A program made the position numbers and the translations under genes. The notes under the pieces were generated by a model, which worked only from the letters and a program-made list of their open reading frames with translations, was not told the DNA's origin and made no database searches. Positions 48,835-59,079 of a stretch of DNA of 64,000 nucleotides are shown here, one piece after another (positions within the stretch are counted from its first letter, which is position 1; each line of letters opens with the position of its first letter). The DNA is from Euglena gracilis (taxonomy: Eukaryota > Euglenida > Euglenophyceae > Euglenales), in NCBI GenBank assembly GCA_039621445.1, contig CP154954.1:4516714-4580713 (forward strand), written 5' to 3'.

Positions 48835-51800
48835 TGTGTGTGTGTGTGTGTGTATACATACGTGTGTGTGTATATATATACACACACATACATGTATATA
48901 TACATATATATGTATATTGCAACAAGATGGTGGTGTTTCCAATCCAGCAGTTGCCTGGCCGTCGGGGACAATGGAAGGACGCAGCTAGGTTGCTTCTTCC
49001 GAACAACAGCCCCAAAAACATGCGCAAGGATGGGGGACAAAGCGACACAAAAGAATTAAAAAAGGCAAAAAAGAAATGCTACTGGGACACTCAATTGGAC
49101 GTATATTGGGACAGGAATATACAAACATATATGCACGCATATATAAGGGGTTTTGAAACACAATTCTCGACAGTTCTCATTTTTTTCCAGTTTTTTTTGG
49201 GATATTTTTGGAAGGGGTTTCAAATTTTGGAGAAGGGGCTTTTAAGGGGTTTATGCCCCAGCTTTCTCGGATTTTCAACAAATGTCCGTGACTTTTTGGT
49301 GGCGTACCAATTCAAAAAAAAATGTTATTTGTTAATCAAAACAGAAAAAAATGCGAAGATCTTCCACAAGGAAAAACAAAGGTGAAAAGGAGATTCTTAT
49401 GTCCAAATCATTTCATTTGCAAGAACTTGAAAAAATCCAGAGGGAAAACAACAAAAGACCAAAACAGGCAAAAAAAATGCAAAAAAAATGTGTCCATGCC
49501 GCATCTGTGTATTGCCGCATTCACAGTGTGAAAAAAATGCTCACCTCTGAGAGGCCGAAAGAAGCTTTTTTTTCCTCATAAAAGCACAACCTCGTTCCCA
49601 TTAAGGTGTGCCTTTGTCAACGCATGGTTATCCAAAGAAAGCCAATGTACACAGTGCACAGGGCTGCTAAAAAAAAAGCATGCAGCCCAGACGAAACGCC
49701 ATACGACGCCGCTGGCTCGTCTTGACAGGGGACAGCCCCGCCTCTCGAATCTGAGCTTCGCGGATCCGCCAGCTGTCCAACACGGCGGCGATGCGATGAT
49801 TCTTCGCCCTCAGGTACGAGTTTGCCGGCAACGTCCTGCTCCCTTCATTGGCACAAGCGGGCAGCATTCAGCCCAACCCGTCGGTATTGTGTCCACGTTG
49901 CATCAATTCCTCAGGGGAGTTGGGATGAATGACTCCGTATATGAAATTTGGGGATCCCGAAACCACGGCTGAAAGCTCACAATCCTTTGCCGAATCTGGG
50001 GACTTGGTGCCCCCCTGCCCAGAGTCGGCAGCATATTCGTGAAGGAGCTCCATCAGAAGAGATGTGGTGCAGGTGCTGTGCATCAGTGGCAGGCCGACTC
50101 CTGGGGGAAAAAAAACCAAAAAGAGTGAGTTGGGGGTGAGAATTGTTTCAGCAGTCAAAAAACTCAAATTGCAAAAAATTGCTTGTGCCCATGCAGTCAC
50201 GATATGCTTTCGTCAACTGGCATCGCTGAAGCAGTCTATGTTTGTTCATCTTTTCATTGTGAACGCTCCTTTCTGTCGTCCTCCCATTGCGCTTTGATTC
50301 CTTTCAATGTGAACTTTCAGGCAGTTGGCACTTTGGAGAGGGGTAGGCATTCATTGTTTGTTGTGTTTCTTTTCGGAGGGGGGTCGGAATAAATGGAGGG
50401 GAAGTTCAACTGCCATCTTCTGCCGAAAATGAGGGTGCTACGCCGCTGACGAGCCATCACATTGCACAATGACCCCCTAAAGAAGAAGGAAAAGAAGGGA
50501 AGTTGCTGTTTGAGGCGCCAAACCCTCACAAATTTGATTCCCTCCAGAAAAAAAAGGCACCAGAGCGTGCATCACCAGGGCCAATAACATGAATGATGCA
50601 CAAGATACGCTGCTCTTCTTTTACAACAACGCATGCAACAACACATTATCGCTTTTCTTTTGAAAAATGCTCGTGGTGGCCAGGAAAAATATCCTATGCT
50701 GGTGCTGGTGGGCACGGTTTTGAATGTTGAGAGGTTGCCAACTGTTTTTGTCAGTTTGGGAGATTTAATTCAAGATGATTGGCTGGCAGCTTCCCCATTG
50801 GCAAGCAAATTTATCCAAGCGTTGGCAGCATTTCACCCACCAGGGAATTCTTCTGGAAGTTTTTGTTCCAGCCCCTATCCTAAAATTAGGCAACCAGGAT
50901 TTTTCTTAAGGACCCGGGGGTGCCCGCCCTAGAGGACCTTAGTGGGGGGGTCCAGGACCTCTTTCCCAACCAGCAGACACCAGCCAGGCTGTAGAACCCA
51001 CCCGCGGGTTCGGGCCCGATGAAGCTGGCCTGTGTCAAAAAAATTTCACCACTGTCAAATTTTCACGGTCAAATTTTCACGGCTTTTAGCGCAAGGCGGT
51101 GAAGATCTTGACGGCAAAAAAAAATTGGATTTTTGACAGGTTTGACGAATTTAACCAAATACTGAAATTTGGGGTTCGTTTGAGTTTGGGGTTCTTGCAG
51201 ATCGATAAATGGTCACTTAAAGTGCTTATCTGTTTCACCAAAAGATCAAAACATGGTGGCAACACATTTTTGGGAGTCAAAATGTGTGCCTTCACATTTG
51301 CATTAAGAAAAAGAGTAAAAACTGTAGACATAGAGTGTTATTGGTTACAAAAAGCAGCTGCCAGTTGGTATTTTTGGCTACTTGTTCCCTTCATTCTACT
51401 TGCAGTTTAAAGAGGTTGCTTGAATTTGCATTTTGGACAGGTCCCATTCCGCAATTCAGCAAATTGAACAGGTGAGGGATTCAGCTAACAGCATGTGGCG
51501 AATTAGTTATAGGCCGCAGGAGTATCAGCACACATCGAACCTTGGGCAGCAACCCCCTGCTCCCCTCTCGCCCCACGATTTGTGGCACTTACCACCAAAT
51601 TAGCCGTAAGCCACTGCGCAAATGGCGCTGAGTACTTCACTTCTGGTTCTGTGGCTTATGGATCCATGCCCTGCCATTCATAAAACCTCCATTCACACGG
51701 CCGACGGCACGGCGGGAGGAGGGCGTCGGACACGTGCTTCCGCAGCACCGCGAGGGCTCGGCAGTACCGCCGGGCCCGCTTGGCCAGCGCGAAGCGCCTA

Positions 51801-54800
51801 TGGTCATCCAGAATCCCACACCAGGTCACGCCCAGTCACGCCCAGTCACGCCCCAGTCACGCCACAGTCACGCCCCAGTCACGCCCCAGTCACTCCCCAG
51901 TCACGCCCCAGTCACGCCCCAGTCACGCCCCAGTCACACCACAAATCAGTTCATAGGTGCTTGGCCAGCACGAAGGTGCGGCTCCCAGCTGCCAGGAGGA
52001 GGGCCTCCGCCACGATGTCCACCGCAGCGTTGAGCCGGGGCCCGTACGGCGGCCCGGCAGGCGGCCGCCCACCCCTGATGGGCCCATGGGGTGTTGTGGG
52101 GTCCCCCCGGTCAAAGGAAAGACCCCCCCCAAAGAATAATGCCGGCACCTCCACCGGGAAAAAAAACAGCGCCCCCCCCCCCCCTCCGGGGTGATCAGGC
52201 GGGGTTGGAGTGACCCGTGTGAAACGTCAACGTGGGCCAACCAAAATTAAGAAAACGCCTTTTTTTGCTTAAAATGAAAGAAAAAATGGCGGAAAGCGGC
52301 CGTCCAATGAGACTGCCGGAGTCCACTGGAAGCGAGCGGCAATCTGGCCGGGGGGTCTCGGAGCCGGTGCGCGGCGGTGAACTGGGCGTACGTCGCAAGG
52401 AAGGCCACCCGCGGGGGGGCCCGGTGTCCTTCTTCGCCGAAGAGGGCAGCTTGGCAGAGGGGCGGAGAAGCTCTGGGGTGCAGCTTCTCTCCTTTATGAA
52501 AGGCATACCATGTGCAGAAAAAAACTTGTCTGAAGTGACATGGGGACGGTGTTGACCATGGTGGGTCAACAGGAACGATAAATGCTGGCCTCAGACTTAG
52601 TTTAATGGCACTCAAGACAACACACAAATAGAAAAAATAGATAAATAGGTGAACCAAAAATAATGTGAAATATTGTACACAGAATATGATGCAAGAACGT
52701 TGATATTTGCATAAAATAATCCAGCCAATCTCGTGATTGCGATTCTTGGGAAAACTGAAATAAAGATTCAGCCAGGGAATTCCTTGAGGGAGTCCCGAGG
52801 GCTGGCTGGAAAAAGGTGCTGGCTAGAACTCCTCCCCCCCCCCAGAATAGGTGGGGGTCGCTGAGCTCTTATCCCTTTATGGGTAAGAGCGAAGCTTACC
52901 ACCGTCGAAATCCCCCCCTCGACCCCCCCCCCCCCCCCCCCCCCCGGGTCGGGGCCACCAGGAGAACCGACGGATTATCACCATGATCCCGGCCCGGTTC
53001 CCGGAATTTTTTTTCAGTCGCGAGCGACTGGATTCCTAGTTTCCGAATCACCTGGGTTTGACCCCCAACTCCCCGCCAGGCCCGAGTTATTCACGCGCGA
53101 AGGGGTCCAAACTCGGTAGGATTTACCCGCCCCCCCTGGATGAGCCCCCCCCCCCTTTGGACTCTGCCATTTCGGCCAAAAAATGTCCATTTTCAAAATA
53201 TCTCCAAAATGAAGCCAAATCAAAGGAAATATCCGGAGACCTAATTTGAAGCCCTTGGAACGCCCCATCCACCGGTATTTTGATTTCCCCCCAACTCCTC
53301 GCCTAGCCCGAGATACGGCCATTTTCGGCGCAGCTGGCCGTTTTGTACACTTTTCCCTCTGTTCGACTTAGCCGTTTTCGGGGGGTGGGGGTCAAAAAAT
53401 CGATGTTTTCAAAATTTCTCGAAAATGATGCAAAATCAAAGGAAATGTCCGGAGACCTAAATTGAAGCCCTTGGGACGCTCTATCTACTGGGATTTTGGT
53501 TTTCCCGCAACTCCCCGCCCAGCCCGAGATACGGGCGTTTTTTTGGCCAATTTGGGCCATTTCAGGCCATTTTGTACACTTTTCCCTCTATTCGACTTAG
53601 CCGTTTTCGGCCAAAAAAGTCAAAAAAAATCGAGAAAAATTTTTTTGCCCGAAACGATGTTTTTTGGCCTCCCGGACCCGGAAAAACTGTTTTCGAGCCG
53701 AAAACGAGCGTTTTTCGACCCGCCGGCACCCCGTTTTGGGCCGCCGACCCATTGACTGTGGGTCAAAACCGGGTCAAATAAGTCGAAAAAAATCGAAAAA
53801 AATTTTTTGCCCGAAACGATGTTTTTTGGCCTCCCGGACCCGGAAAAACTGTTTTCGAGCCAAAAACGAGCGTTTTTCGACCCGCCGGCGCCCCGTTTTG
53901 GGCCGCCGACCCATTGACTTTGGGTCAAAACCGGGTCAAAAAAGTCGAAAAAAATCGAAAAAAAATTTTTTGCCCGAAACGATGTTTTTTGGCCCGGAAA
54001 AACTGTTTTCGAGCCGAAAACGAGAGTTTTCGACCCGCCGGCGCCCCGTTTTGGCCGCCGACCCATTGACTGTGGGTCAAAACCGGGTCAAATAAGTCGA
54101 AAAAAATCGAGAAAAAATTTTTTGCCCGAAACGATGTTTTTTGGCCTCCCGGACCCGGAAAAACTGTTTTCGAGCCGAAAACGAGCGTTTTTCGACCCGC
54201 CGGCGCCCCGTTTTGGGCCGCCGACCCATTGACTTTGGGTCAAAACCGGGTCAAAAAAGTCGAAAAAAATCGAAAAAAAATTTTTTGCCCGAAACGATGT
54301 TTTTTGGCCTCCCGGACCCGGAAAAACTGTTTTCGAGCCAAAAACGAGCGTTTTTCGACCCGCCAGCGCCCCGTTTTGGGCCGCCGACCCATTGACTGTG
54401 GGTCAAAACCGGGTCAAAAAAGTCGAAAAAAATCGAAAAAAAATTTTTTGCCCGAAACGATGTTTTTTGGCCCGGAAAAACTGTTTTCGAGCCGAAAACG
54501 AGAGTTTTTCGACCCGCCGGCGCCCCGTTTTGGCCGCCGACCCATTGACTGTGGGTCAAAACCGGGTCAAATAAGTCGAAAAAAATCGAAAAAAAATTTT
54601 TTGCCCGAAACGATGTTTTTTGGCCTCCCGGACCCGGAAAAACTGTTTTCGAGCCAAAAACGAGCGTTTTTCGACCCGCCGGCGCCCCGTTTTGGGCCGC
54701 CGACCCATTGACTTTGGGTCAAAACCGGGTCAAAAAAGTCGAAAAAAATCGAAAAAATATTTTTTTGCCCGAAACGCTGTTTTTTGGCCTCCCGGACCCG

Positions 54801-55738
54801 GAAAAACTGTTTTCGAGCCGAAAACGAGCGTTTTTCGACCCGCCCGCGCCCCGTTTTGGGCCGCCGACCCATTGACTTCGGGTCAAAACCGGGTCAAAAA
54901 AGTCGAAAAAAATCGAAAAAAAAATTTTTGCCCGAAACGATGTTTTTTGGCCTCCCGGACCCGGAAAAACTGTTTTCGAGCCGAAAACGAGCGTTTTTCG
55001 ACCCGCCGGCGCCCCGTTTTGGGCCGCCGACCCATTGACTGTGGGTCAAAACCGGGTCAAATAAGTCGAAAAAAATCGAGAAAAATTTTTTTGCCCGAAA
55101 CGATGTTTTTTGGCCTCCCGGACCCGGAAAAACTGTTTTCGAGCCGAAAACGAGCGTTTTTCGACCCGCCGGCGCCCCGTTTTGGGCCGCCGACCCATTG
55201 ACTGTGGGTCAAAACCGGGTCAAATAAGTCGAAAAAAATCGAGAAAAAATTTTTTGCCCGAAACGACGTTTTTTGGCCTCCCGGACCCAGAAAAACTGTT
55301 TTCGAGCCGAAAACGAGCGTTTTTCGACCCGCCGGCGCCCCGTTTTGGGCCGCCGACCCATTGACTGTGGGTCAAAACCGGGTCGAAAAAAGTCGAAAGA
55401 CCTCCATGGGGTGTGCCGGTATGTATGGAGGGGTCAATGAAGGGGTGGGTGCGCGCTTCAAGAGCTCAGCACTATTCAAAACCTGGTCCACGGGGGTCCT
55501 GGCTGCTGGGCTGGTCCCAGTTGCCACCCAAAAACAGCTGTATCCAGCTGCGTTGGATTTTTCTAGCCGAATCAGCCAAAAAATTCAATCCTAATGAAAC
55601 ATATTGGTAAGTGTTTGAACAGCTTCTTTAAATAAAACACATTTGTTTCTGATGTCGGATTAATATGCATTCATTCATATGGATTCATTCATTTGTAGTT
55701 GGTGCTGTGGTATGTGTGACTCTTTCAGCCACTGCAGG

Positions 55739-55792
<54 letters not shown>

Positions 55793-56134
55793 TGGTATAC
55801 TTGGTATATATATATATATATATATATGGGTATACACGTTTGGCAATTTTGCTGTGTGTTTGTGTGTGTGTGTGTGGCTGTTTGCAAAAAAAAAAGATGC
55901 GAATTGGTCCTTCGGCAGCACGAATTCGCCTACAAACTCTTCAACGCTTTCCCAGCAACCTTTGCAGGAATCCATTTCCGATTTGGCTGACATCGCCGCC
56001 ACGAAAGCGCCGGCGGCGCGCGAACAGATGCCTGCCCGCCCGTTGCCGTCCCGGCCCCTGCCGGGCAGCACAGAGCGACGCCCACTGCGGCGAGGCGGCG
56101 GGACGGCCTCGGGGCATGGCCTGCTGCCGCTCAT
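27961..56134 (-). CDS. Predicted multi-pass membrane protein of unknown family, 16 exons
   Basis: Exons: 56134-55992, 52472-52361, 52031-51960, 51778-51711, 49835-49688, 45957-45897, 44592-44451, 42818-42737, 36906-36815, 36178-36122, 35901-35832, 35400-35328, 32819-32773, 32105-32041, 29515-29461, 28047 to about 27961. The first fifteen total 1287 nt (429 codons) with correct phase at every junction. The N-terminus [20 protein letters not shown] is basic, then comes a helical, Arg/Ala-rich region, TM segment [15 protein letters not shown], basic loop [13 protein letters not shown] segment [19 protein letters not shown] (a CTG run), and a helical C-terminal part ([29 protein letters not shown]). 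Nine or more introns are GT-AG. Others have in-frame direct repeats: CCGGCTC (exons 2/3), GCTGGCCAAGC (3/4), CCCCGAC (8/9). The layout faintly recalls LETM1, but I do not assign it. The stop is unresolved. Confidence 0.68.
28301..28607. mobile_element. MITE-like element, family 4 (GCTTGTGCTTA ends), 307 bp
   Basis: Starts CATGCTTGTGCTTACCGACC and ends CGACTAAGCACAAGCCTG, with perfect 8-bp duplications GTTGTGGT at 28293-28300 and 28608-28615. The interior has two pairs of GGTGCCTGCCCC/GGGGCAGGCACC-type palindromes. Nearly the same element is at 39566-39855. Located in the last supported intron of the membrane-protein gene. Confidence 0.92.
30267..30559. mobile_element. MITE-like element related to family 4, 293 bp
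   Basis: Ends CAGGCTGTTTTTTACC and CGACAAAAAAAATAGCCTG. Interior has the GTGCCTGCCCAGGCAGGCAC palindromes. Flanks CCCAAC and CCCGCAACC are only an approximate duplication. Confidence 0.75.
32467..32732. mobile_element. MITE-like element (CAGGAGTTTTTTTTAAAGACC ends), 266 bp
   Basis: The left end pairs with a right end of the form CCACGACT, A-run, CCCCTG. The internal GGTGCCTTCGGCGC hairpin and GGGACCCACC blocks match 34395-34689 and 61125-61388. No clear target duplication. Confidence 0.7.
32937..33036. mobile_element. Minimal 100-bp inverted-repeat element
   Basis: Its 22-bp ends are perfect inverted repeats, starting CAGACCTCTGTTTAGTGTG and ending CACACTAAACAGAGGTCTG. The duplication ACAGCG is at 32931-32936 and, after a GA spacer, 33039-33044. 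The core holds two direct repeats of CGATACACAAATTTTTT-like text. It obeys the same CAG/CTG border spacing as nonconventional introns. Confidence 0.88.
34395..34689. mobile_element. MITE-like element, 295 bp
   Basis: Ends CAGGGTTTTTTAAGACT and CCAAGACTAAAAAAAAACCC plus TG. Duplication ACCCAAA at 34388-34394 and, after one base, 34691-34697. It has split an older dispersed sequence whose two halves (34340-34394, 34690-34760) resemble MAPEG intron 1. Confidence 0.88.
39566..39855. mobile_element. MITE-like element, family 4, 290 bp
   Basis: Starts CATGCTTGTGCTTACC and ends CGACTAAGCACAAGCCTG, with perfect 8-bp duplications GAGGGGAC at 39558-39565 and 39856-39863. Very similar along its length to 28301-28607. 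Located in intron 8 of the membrane-protein gene. Confidence 0.93.
42022..42502. mobile_element. MITE-like element, family 2, about 481 bp
   Basis: Ends ATACATCTCTTTAAGG and CCTTAGAGAGATGTATG. Duplication CCAAACC at 42015-42021 and, after TC, 42505-42511. It is an inverted copy of 6712-7189 with the CGGCGCTTTGCGCCG hairpin and the GGGCTGGCTAG words. Located in intron 8 of the membrane-protein gene. Confidence 0.9.
42858..43335. repeat. (CA)n microsatellite followed by (GA)n
   Basis: About 440 bp of interrupted CA repeats, then about 30 bp of GA. It begins right next to exon 8 of the membrane-protein gene (42818). The His/Thr and Cys/Val repeat frames on both strands are artefacts. Confidence 0.97.
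46762..46990. repeat. 210-bp spaced 19-bp direct repeat
   Basis: AATTTTGCTAGTTTTATGA occurs at 46762-46780 and again at 46972-46990. The DNA between contains palindromic text (GGAACCC and GGGTTCC). It could be a past insertion or a small tandem duplication. Confidence 0.8.
48673..48855. repeat. (GTGC)n tetranucleotide microsatellite
   Basis: About 180 bp of GTGC units with GTGT interruptions, followed by TA/CA-rich sequence to 48925. A near-duplicate flank pattern (CAATAATATGGTGG before, CAACAAGATGGTGG after) suggests the array was flanked by related sequence. Confidence 0.96.
51830..51950. repeat. Minisatellite CAGTCACGCC inside a nonconventional intron
   Basis: About eleven units of 10-11 bp. 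Lies in the 181-bp intron between exons 3 and 4 of the membrane-protein gene, whose ends carry CCTATG and CATAGG and whose borders repeat GCTGGCCAAGC. Confidence 0.9.
53161..53613. repeat. Tandem pair of ~225-bp dispersed repeat
   Basis: Two diverged copies (53161-53380 and 53390-53613) sharing AAATCAAAGGAAAT, GGAGACCTAA, TTTTGTACACTTTTCCCTCT and CGACTTAGCCGTTTTCGG. They directly precede the 163-bp satellite and match 1681-1866. Confidence 0.85.
53647..55400. repeat. Satellite: 11 tandem copies of a ~163-bp unit
   Basis: Units start (GCCCGAAACGATG) at 53647, 53809, 53972, 54124, 54287, 54450, 54603, 54767, 54930, 55093 and 55256. Copies are over 90% alike. Units at 53972 and 54450 are about 10 bp shorter (lacking CCTCCCGGAC-type text), giving a three-unit higher-order period of about 478 bp for the first six. 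Variants ACTGTG/ACTTTG and CAAATAAG/CAAAAAAG mark subtypes. It lies in intron 1 of the membrane-protein gene. Confidence 0.97.
55740..55830. repeat. (TA)n microsatellite
   Basis: About 90 bp of alternating TA, interrupted by GGTATACTTGG, in intron 1 of the membrane-protein gene. Confidence 0.95.
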
Positions 56135-56280
56135 CGACCCCGGGGGGGCATGGCCTGTGGGGCAGGACGCGCACACCGGTAGCCGGCCCGCCTGGCGGAC
56201 AACTTTGCCCAACCCATGGCCATGGGTTGGGCTGTCGGCTGCTACGGGACGGCCTGGTTGGTGGTCGCCCCATTTTCCAT

Positions 56281-56480
56281 CTTCCATCTTCCATACCTGT
56301 ATATACATATGTATGTGTATATATACATATATATATATATATGTATGTATATATGTATGTATATATATGTATATGTATATGTATGTATGTATGTATGTAT
56401 ATGTGTGTATACATATATACACACATATATGTATATAGATAGATATACATATATATGTGTGTGTGTATACGTATATCTCT
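56281..56480. repeat. TATG/TA microsatellite
   Basis: About 200 bp of interrupted TATG, TGTA and TA units immediately upstream of the first exon of the membrane-protein gene. Confidence 0.95.
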
Positions 56481-57519
56481 CTCTCCCATCTTTCAGAGCA
56501 CTGTGCAAGGTAAAAAGCGGCACCCAACAAATGACGGGAATAAAGACCTCCCCTCCCACTCGTAGGGTTGCTGAGGCGCCGGTTCGATCCAGTCTCTGGG
56601 GTGACAGGTCAAAGTTTGGCAAAAGCAGCAGCGGAGTGATAATGCAGCACCAGAGTTGCCCGAGAGCTTGTTATTGACTGGAGCAGCAGAGAAGTGGGGG
56701 AAGCGCACCATTGGGCAAACAGAAACTCAAGACACGAAAGCAGAGAACAAAATGAACAAAACACAATCGTTTTTGAATGCAGGAAAACCGTGGGGAGGGG
56801 AAGACCGCTGATTTTTTGGAGGAAAACCGCCACACCACCCAGCGCAAAAGAACAGCTGATCCGGAAGGGTGCTGACGGAGCGAAGAGCCTTCACCGGTGA
56901 CCCCTGCGTTTTCCTCCCGGCCTGCCAATTCCCTCGCGTGACACGTTTCCAGGGGCCGTGTTATGTCACTTCTGCGGGGTGCTGGAACATTGGAAACCAA
57001 CTCCACGGACAAGGGAGTGGCGTCCAAGGGGGGAAGAAGTGGGGTATTCACAGCACGCCACTGAAAATTGCAGCACAAGTCCGGGGAGATACATGAAAGA
57101 GTCAGGCCATGAGTGGCCGACGAGCCCCCATCTGAGGGAGCTTTAAAACACCAGCCGAGTGCACATCACAGCTGCACCGTCTGGGACGCCATGCCGACGC
57201 CCACCGTCTCAGCACTCGGCAGCACTCGGGCAGCTCGGCATACATGACACAAAAAAATTCGAAAAAAAACATTTGATTCAAGCACACACACGTGCACATC
57301 TTTAATTCTTTTTACCCTTGACCAAAGAGTCAAACCCCACTGTCAGACAAACCCAGAAAATGTCAGCAACAAACCCTTGATGTTTTTTGAATGGTCAACC
57401 AGAAAATCCGACTGGACTGATCGTCAGGGAGCCAACTGCTCTCGGGCTCCGACCCCAAAGGGAGTTGGGGGTGGGGGTGTAGAATATATGCATATGCCTG
57501 TGTGTGTGTGTGTACAGAT

Positions 57520-57950
57520 ACACACACACACACACATACATACATACATACATACATACATACATACATACATACATACATACATACATACATACATACA
57601 TACATACATACATACATACATACATACATACATACATACATACATACATACATACATACATACATACATACATACATACATACATACATACATACATACA
57701 TACATACATACATACATACATACATACATACATACATACATACATACATACATACATACATACATACATGCATGCATGCATGCATGCATGCATGCATGCA
57801 TGCATGCATGCATGCATGCATGCATGCATGCATACATACATACATACATACATACATACATACATACATACATACATACATACATACATACATACATACA
57901 TACATACATACATACATACATACATACATACATACATACATACATTGCAT
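57520..57950. repeat. (CATA)n array with an internal (CATG)n block
   Basis: A short CA run leads into CATA units from about 57535. A homogeneous CATG block occupies about 57766-57832, then CATA resumes to about 57945. Open frames on all strands here are artefacts of the 4-bp unit. Confidence 0.97.
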
Positions 57951-58165
57951 ATATAAACCAACCCACCCATGGCTGCGAAAAAAAGACAAAGGGCGGGCGA
58001 AGGGAATGGCGTTGGAGCAAAGTGTCATGGCGCCCTTCTGGATGCAGTGCACGGGGAGAGGGAGATCAAAAGCAATGGCATTGCCTGGCCAGCTCTCCTC
58101 CAGTCCAGGCTTTGAGACGGAGCATCGACCATACATCTGTGCTCTACAGTGTCAGCTGACATGCT

Positions 58166-58575
58166 CAGGGGTGTTCTTAAGGACCCTGGGAGGGGGGGGC
58201 GGGGTCCCGCAGGCCGGCTGGAAAAAAGGTCCTGGCTGGACCCCCCTGGGGGGTGGGTGCTCCAGGGAGGTTCGAGCCCGAATGGCAGCTGGACCCGACA
58301 GCTGCCAAAATGCCCCCAAAAAAGTCCAAATCCAGGAGGGTTGGGATTTTTCAGCCAAATTTAGGTTGCAAAATCCCAAAAACCACCCAAAAAGGCCATT
58401 TTTGCCCATTTTTAGCCGCTGTTTCCAAAAACTTGGTCCAGGCCAAACGTTATTTCAACGAACCCCTGGGGGGGGGGGGTCAGCCCAGCTTGGAGGTGCT
58501 TGCTAGAAAAAAAAGGTGCTGGCTGTCTGGACCCCCCCAGGGGGTAGGGTCCCCTCCGGCTCAAGAAAACCCCTG
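58166..58575. mobile_element. MITE-like element, 410 bp
   Basis: Ends CAGGGGTGTTCTTAAGGACC and CTCAAGAAAACCCCTG. Duplication CATGCT at 58160-58165 and, after GC, 58578-58583. The interior has the GCTGGCTGGA / AAAAAGGTGCTGGCTG words seen also near 1200, 34930, 35260, 37710 and 52800. Confidence 0.88.
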
Positions 58576-59079
58576 GCCATGCTGGAGTCAGAGGTTCTTA
58601 AGCACTGGGGGAGGGGGGAAGAGGCACCCACCCGCCTCAGGGGTGCCCTGGGGGACCTCGGGGGGCCCCCAGGGGGACTGGACCCACTTTGGGGGCCACT
58701 TTTGGTCCGGTTCTGGGTCCAAAGAAAAACCCCCTGAGTGGGGTCTGCCCCATCGCGGTCAGTAATATGATCAAGCAAAAGGGTTAAATGGTTTTAAAGA
58801 CTGAAGCCTTGACCTGGAAAATCTGTGCAAAAACGGGTCCGCAAGCGTTACTCGAATGGTGGCGAGTGGTATGACTGTTAAAATAGATGTTTTATGTGGT
58901 ATGATTTTCAAGAAAGAACACCCACAAACACCACCGTGCATCCCTGTTTCGCGGACCGTCTTCTATGTGCTCCCTTTCACAAACGGAGCATATTTGTTTC
59001 GCTATAAAATCCAACACAAATGGTTTGTGTTGAAACTTGGGGGAGGGCTTAGAGTACAGAGCACACCTACCCCCCCCCT

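Noticed and set aside
50887-51110. Element starting CAGGATTTTTCTTAAGGACCC
   Set aside because: A family-type left end is present, but no matching right end or duplication was found, so it is not listed as a mobile element. Similar orphan ends are at 8526, 44655, 52777 and 20371.
51830-51950. CRISPR-like regular repeats
   Set aside because: Continuous 10-11 bp units without spacers, in a eukaryotic intron.
53664-55364. Series of similar 84-aa plus-strand readings
   Set aside because: They are the same frame of the 163-bp satellite unit repeated. There are no splice or start context signals, and the composition is that of the repeat.
55908-55922. TTCGGCAGCAC, the U6 snRNA 5' hairpin sequence
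   Set aside because: The downstream ACAGAGA and AGC regions of U6 are absent.
57363-58506. Long open frames on both strands (MYVC, HTYI, ACMH repeats)
   Set aside because: Translation of the (CATA)n/(CATG)n microsatellite, open in all frames. The same applies to frames at 42528-43375, 48521-49059, 55665-56489 and 26096-26428.
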